The translations under genes were made by a program, and so were the position numbers. DNA of 64,000 bases from Candidatus Poribacteria bacterium (GTDB lineage Bacteria; Poribacteria; WGA-4E; GCA-2687025), in the NCBI GenBank assembly GCA_028818695.1, contig JAPPNK010000020.1, positions 128,632 to 192,631 of the forward strand, written 5' to 3'. Position 1 is the first letter of the stretch. Every line of letters starts with the position of its first letter. The notes beneath the pieces are model-generated. The model was not told the DNA's origin, did not search any database, and saw only the letters and a program-made list of their open reading frames with translations. Shown piece after piece: positions 60,432 through 64,000 of this stretch.

Positions 60432-61988
60432 GCGCCAGAGCCAGACGGCAATCCCAACAATCGAAAAAAGCGCAGGAGCCAAAAACACCGCAATCGCCAC
60501 AAACGCGACCCGCTCTCCTTGAGAACCTGGCCGACGGAGAACTCGCTGCGTCGGATCTCTGGGCGGGATGGCGATCAGATCCTTTTGGCGCGTCAGCCAG
60601 TTCACCGTGTAAAGAAACAGATCGCCTCCATATGCATAGAGCTGGTTGGACGCGAAATCGGAATCGCCGAACAACGCGAACCGCGCCCCGTTCTCCCCCC
60701 TCCCTTCAACCGCCGCCGCCATCAGAACCGGCCCCCCAACATCACCCTTTCCCGGCTCATAGGCGGGCGGGGCGGTCGCAAGATCGTTCTCAATCCAGGA
60801 CTGCGGGGCTTCGCTTCCGCTGCTTGCCAGCGGCGCATAGTCGACATTCGCCTCAAAGACGACAGGCGAGGCGAGAGGGAATGGAACCGAACGAATCGAC
60901 TGATGCAGCGTCGCCGTGATCTGATGATGCGGCTCCAGTTGCGCAGACATAAAAAACGGATCGGCGCTGTAGTTGTACCTGCTGTCTATGACAGCGGCGT
61001 TTTGTATGTCAGCGCCGGAGCGTTTTTTTAACCAAGTCCGCAGGTTTTCGAGCTTGTCCTCATTGATCGGATCCAGCAGCGCCATGACGCGCCCGCCTCG
61101 GTCCACATATTGATCAAGCGCGTTCAGCTCGCTGGCGAGAAACGGTTCCCTCGGGCCGGCGATGACGACAGCCGCGGCGTCCGCGGGGACTCGAACAGGC
61201 GCGCGGCGCAGATCCAACGGCTCAACGCTGTAATTTTGTTTCATCAAGCCGACTTCGACGCTGGTATAGCCCGTTTCGTTCGGGTCTGCGAGGGAACGTT
61301 CGCCATGATTGACCAAAAAATAAACGGCGGGCGTCTCTCCGCGCGACAACTTCAAAAGAGCGGCGGTGAAATCTGCCTCTGTCAAACTAGAGGTGCGCTC
61401 TATTCGCCCAGCCATTTTAAACGCGGCGACGCCCTCATGCAGGATGCCGTACTCTTGGGCGCGCCGCGGAGAAAGGTAAGGATCCACCATCTCAAAGTCG
61501 ATCTTCCCGTTCGACGCGCGGCGGTATAATGTCAGGAGATGGTCGGCGTATAAGCCGTCGTTGTAGCGCGTCGCTTCGGGGTCTGACGGGAAGAACCCGA
61601 CAATCTCCGCGTTTTCGGTCAACGAGTCGAGAACCGCATGGGTCTGTTCTGAAAGCGTGAAGACTTTATCCTCGGTGGAGTCCCAGTGGATGTCGAAGCG
61701 GGAGGCGGCGATGGCGTTTAACATCGCAGCGATGCCGACAGCGGCGGCAGCGCTGAATACTGCCGCGGCTCCGTGAGCGGCCGCCCTCCCTGTAAAGAGA
61801 TCGGCGAGCTGATCTCGCCCCCATAAGACAACCGCGCCAACGCCGACGGCACTGGTCCAAAACGGCAGATGGAACGCAAGCGAACGGAATCCGCCAAACG
61901 CCCAACCGACGCCTGCGGCGATCAACATGCCGAAGCTGAGCAAGAGGCAAACGAGGACGAATCTGCGGCGGTCTGAAGAACGGTTCAT
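60426..61988 (-). CDS. gldG: GldG-family ABC-type transporter auxiliary membrane protein
   Basis: A 520-residue protein with about three N-terminal membrane helices, a periplasmic domain and a C-terminal helix. The region RFDIHWDSTEDKVFTLSEQTHAVLDSL followed by EIVGFFP and a GATase-like Rossmann segment (AAVVIAGPREPFLASELNALDQYVDRGGRVMALLDP) defines the ABC_transp_aux/GldG family. FALFGDSDFASNQL is also typical. With the permease and ATPase upstream it forms a GldAFG-type exporter. In Bacteroidetes this complex is needed for gliding; elsewhere its cargo is unknown. About 90 AT-rich bases separate it from the permease gene. Confidence 0.9.
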   Translation of the reverse strand: MNRSSDRRRFVLVCLLLSFGMLIAAGVGWAFGGFRSLAFHLPFWTSAVGVGAVVLWGRDQLADLFTGRAAAHGAAAVFSAAAAVGIAAMLNAIAASRFDIHWDSTEDKVFTLSEQTHAVLDSLTENAEIVGFFPSDPEATRYNDGLYADHLLTLYRRASNGKIDFEMVDPYLSPRRAQEYGILHEGVAAFKMAGRIERTSSLTEADFTAALLKLSRGETPAVYFLVNHGERSLADPNETGYTSVEVGLMKQNYSVEPLDLRRAPVRVPADAAAVVIAGPREPFLASELNALDQYVDRGGRVMALLDPINEDKLENLRTWLKKRSGADIQNAAVIDSRYNYSADPFFMSAQLEPHHQITATLHQSIRSVPFPLASPVVFEANVDYAPLASSGSEAPQSWIENDLATAPPAYEPGKGDVGGPVLMAAAVEGRGENGARFALFGDSDFASNQLYAYGGDLFLYTVNWLTRQKDLIAIPPRDPTQRVLRRPGSQGERVAFVAIAVFLAPALFSIVGIAVWLWRR

Positions 61989-62075
61989 TGGACGATCCTG
62001 CGCATGCGAAGGTTTTTTATCGTTGAGCGTGTTCTTTTATATATAGTAATATAGAAACAACCTCCCGCCGCTTTC

Positions 62076-62840
62076 TCATTTCCATCGGAACGAGGCGGAG
62101 GAGACGGTGGTCAGATAGAGGCATACCGAAATGAAGCTAAGATAGTAAACCAGGCTTTTGACGGCGACGACTCCCTGCGAAAACCCCGTTAGATGTTGCT
62201 GAAGCGACATGTAAACGGCGATCTCGCGCAGCGTTCCGTAGAGAGTCGCGGTACCCGCCGCCGGCGGCAGCGACTGGATCATCCAAAGAAACAGCCCGGC
62301 GCCGAGAGTCGAAACCCCCGCCACAATCTGGTTCGATGAAAGCGAGGAAATGAGCAGACCGAGCGCCAGCAAGCATCCGCCCAGCAGCGCCAACCCAAGG
62401 TATCCGACCAGTATCGGCGCGACGTCAGGGTTGCCGTATCTCTGAACAAAGAGCGGATATGGGGCTGTCGCAAGCAGCATTGCGCCGACGAGAAACCAGC
62501 TGGCGAAGAACTTGCCTAAGACAATGTCGCGTTCTCGAATCGGCGATGTGGCAAGCAGCTCCATCGACCCTGCGCGGCGTTCTTCGGCGAAGGAGCGCAT
62601 CGTCAGCAGCGGCGAGGCAAGCGTCAGCAGCACGCTCATCGTTTGTATCGCGAAGACCATCAGGTCGGTCGCGGCCGTTTCAGAGCCTCCTCTTTGAGAT
62701 AAGTAGTTGAACGTAATGTAGAAAAAAAAGCCGCAGAGAAGCAGGAACGGAACGATCGTAAAGTAGGCGACGGGCGAGACGAAGTAGCTGTAGATTTCAC
62801 GTTTACAAACGGCCAGCGACGGACCCGTTAGACGTCTCAT
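62076..62840 (-). CDS. gldF: ABC-2 type permease (GldF-like)
   Basis: A 254-residue inner-membrane permease with six hydrophobic segments. The N-terminus AVCKREIYSYFVSPVAYFTIVPFLLLCGFFFYITF and the cytoplasmic loop LLTMRSFAEERRAGSMELLATSPIRERDIVLGKFFASW are typical of ABC-2 permeases of the NatB/GldF kind. It lies between the ATPase (31 bases upstream) and the GldG-like gene, giving a complete exporter. Confidence 0.9.
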   Translation of the reverse strand: MRRLTGPSLAVCKREIYSYFVSPVAYFTIVPFLLLCGFFFYITFNYLSQRGGSETAATDLMVFAIQTMSVLLTLASPLLTMRSFAEERRAGSMELLATSPIRERDIVLGKFFASWFLVGAMLLATAPYPLFVQRYGNPDVAPILVGYLGLALLGGCLLALGLLISSLSSNQIVAGVSTLGAGLFLWMIQSLPPAAGTATLYGTLREIAVYMSLQQHLTGFSQGVVAVKSLVYYLSFISVCLYLTTVSSASFRWK

Positions 62841-62871
62841 TGTTCGCCTCTTCGGGCTGGCGCGTCTCGTT

Positions 62872-63864
62872 TCATGCGGCTTCTTGCTGCGTCAGGTTTA
62901 AAAAGATCCGCTCAAGCGACGGGCGGGCGGGCGCGAGTTTCAGGAGCTCCCCTCCCGCCTCCACAACCGTGGCGGCGCATGCGCCTCGTATGTCCGTCCC
63001 CGGTTCCGCTTCGACAAGCCATGCCGGCTCCTCCTCTTGAATCTCAAGGGCAGATTCTTTTGACGCCCGACGGACGGAGACGGCGCCGGGGATCTGCCGA
63101 AGGCGCGCCTCCATCGCCTCGTCAAAGGGGCGGGCGGCGACGACGACGGAGCCTTCCGACAGAAGCGGAGGAGCGTTTTTCTCTGTCTGAATCGACACGG
63201 CTTCCCCTGCCGCGTTGAGCCGTATGTCGGCGGCGATGCGCCCGCGGTTGATGACAAGCAGCCGTCCGCAGGAGGCTTGCGCTTCCGCCAAAATATGCGT
63301 TGTCAATAGAACGGCGCGGTCTTGATGTCCGAGACGCTGGACAAGTCCGCGTATTTCGACGATCTGCGCCGGGTCAAGTCCGCTGGTCGGCTCGTCCAAC
63401 ACAACCGCTTTCGGCTCATGAATCAAAGCCTGGGCGATGCCGACCCGCTGCCGATACCCTTTTGACAGATGTCCGACAACGCGCTTGCGCATCTCTTCAA
63501 GTCCGCACAGCTCAACCGCATCGTCGATTCGTCCGGCGATGCGGCGCGGTTCAACGCCTTTGATGGACGCGGCAAAGCGCAGATACGCCGCGACGGTCAT
63601 TTCAGGATAGAGCGGCGGCGTTTCAGGCAGGTACCCGATATGGCGGCGCGCCTGCATGCTCTCTTTGAACAGGTCGTATCCGGCGACCGAGGCACGCCCC
63701 GATGTGGCTGACATGGCGCAGGTGAGAATGCGCAGCGTCGTCGTTTTGCCCGCTCCGTTCGGGCCGAGAAGCCCAACCGCTTCTCCCGCTTCAATCTTGA
63801 ACGAAACCTCTTCAATGCCGAGGTAGCTTCCGTACCGCTTTGTCAGCCCTTCCGCCTCAATCAT
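62872..63864 (-). CDS. gldA: ABC transporter ATP-binding protein (GldA-like)
   Basis: A 330-residue ATPase. Walker A is GPNGAGKTT (34-42), the Q-loop GYLPETPPLYPEMTV, the signature LSKGYRQRVGIAQAL, Walker B AVVLDEPTSGLDP and the H-loop LTTHIL. LSKGYRQR instead of LSGGQRQR is common in the GldA/NatA-like group. A C-terminal accessory domain of about 110 residues (GEAVSIQTEKN..., ending PSLERIFLNLTQQEAA) is also typical. The ATG overlaps the stop of the upstream gene by ATGA. Confidence 0.94.
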   Translation of the reverse strand: MIEAEGLTKRYGSYLGIEEVSFKIEAGEAVGLLGPNGAGKTTTLRILTCAMSATSGRASVAGYDLFKESMQARRHIGYLPETPPLYPEMTVAAYLRFAASIKGVEPRRIAGRIDDAVELCGLEEMRKRVVGHLSKGYRQRVGIAQALIHEPKAVVLDEPTSGLDPAQIVEIRGLVQRLGHQDRAVLLTTHILAEAQASCGRLLVINRGRIAADIRLNAAGEAVSIQTEKNAPPLLSEGSVVVAARPFDEAMEARLRQIPGAVSVRRASKESALEIQEEEPAWLVEAEPGTDIRGACAATVVEAGGELLKLAPARPSLERIFLNLTQQEAA

Positions 63865-64000
63865 TCACTTTCACCGCCCGCTATAGAGAGGACTTCAGCC
63901 TCTGGGAGCGCGTCTTCTGAATCGTCCGCCTCAAAGCTTGCGCTCTCCGGGAGCGCGTCCGCTGAATCGATCAACGCAACCCGCCTGCCCAACGATGCGC
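63861..64000 (-). CDS. C-terminal end of an unidentified protein, cut by the window edge
   Basis: The minus-strand frame is open to the right edge and ends with TGA overlapping the start of the GldA-like gene. The 45 visible residues are acidic and low in complexity (DSADALPES, then DSEDALPEA), with a near-repeat of the D-S-x-D-A-L-P-E unit. No family can be named from this fragment. The ATGA coupling suggests it is transcribed with the exporter genes. Confidence 0.65.
   Translation of the reverse strand, partial: ASLGRRVALIDSADALPESASFEADDSEDALPEAEVLSIAGGESE

Noticed and set aside
62017-62079. Twenty-codon minus-strand frame starting ATGA over the permease stop
   Set aside because: It lies in an AT-rich spacer, has no periodic composition, and an ATGA overlap at a TGA stop occurs often by chance.

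Overview
The window is bacterial chromosome with densely packed genes on both strands, high GC, and many 1-4 base start/stop overlaps. A TonB-type protein, lipoproteins, a predicted outer-membrane barrel and a complete late peptidoglycan/division cluster indicate a diderm with a murein wall. Phytanoyl-CoA dioxygenase, creatininase-like, sulfatase, Gfo/Idh, CRTAC1-like (TPR/FG-GAP/UnbV) and multiheme cytochrome genes together are typical of uncultivated lineages such as Poribacteria, Latescibacteria and Planctomycetes relatives. That placement is inference; there is no rRNA in the window. I saw no tRNA, rRNA, CRISPR array or intact transposase.

Layout. 1-6.3 kb: the tail of a polytopic membrane protein and a TIM-barrel isomerase, then a four-gene metal ABC transporter (troABCD-like) behind an MntR-type palindrome. 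Both permeases carry MntR/DtxR-like C-terminal domains. 6.3-8.6 kb (minus): Gfo/Idh oxidoreductase coupled to acetate kinase. 8.7-12.8 kb: TonB-like protein, squalene-cyclase-repeat protein, EamA transporter, argC. 12.8-14.7 kb: a DNA methyltransferase fused to an HNH nuclease, then an AT-rich orphan. 14.7-18.9 kb: a tight operon of hydroxyacid dehydrogenase, creatininase-like, PhyH and GNAT genes, then a DUF5694 gene. 18.9-26.8 kb (minus): CRTAC1-like protein, L-2-hydroxyglutarate oxidase, a hypothetical gene, a 24-codon cationic peptide ORF, trpF, and an ATPase/TOPRIM pair. 27-37 kb: an octaheme cytochrome c, a PolA without 5' nuclease, VanZ-like protein, three envelope proteins, dtd and a Xer recombinase. 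37-41 kb: tandem CPBP-like membrane proteins (minus), a repeat-rich gap and a second DNA methyltransferase. 41-47 kb: ligA (minus), sulfatase, WD40 protein.

46.8-57.3 kb (minus) is the dcw cluster in transcription order murD-ftsW-murG-murC-murB-ftsQ-ftsA-ftsZ, followed by a DUF58 gene. It starts at murD with its own sigma70-like promoter; mraY, murE and murF are not beside it. After a small element with terminal inverted repeats come nadD and an EF-G paralogue (plus), then a Gld-type ABC exporter (ATPase, permease, GldG-like) on the minus strand, and the 3' end of another minus-strand gene at the right edge.

A family of short hairpin repeats (ATTCCCGC-TTTC-GCGGGAAT core) occurs about five times. 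One copy sits in frame inside the CRTAC1-like gene. Inverted-repeat ends shared by a 181-bp element near 57.4 kb and a solo copy at 11.7 kb look like a miniature mobile element.
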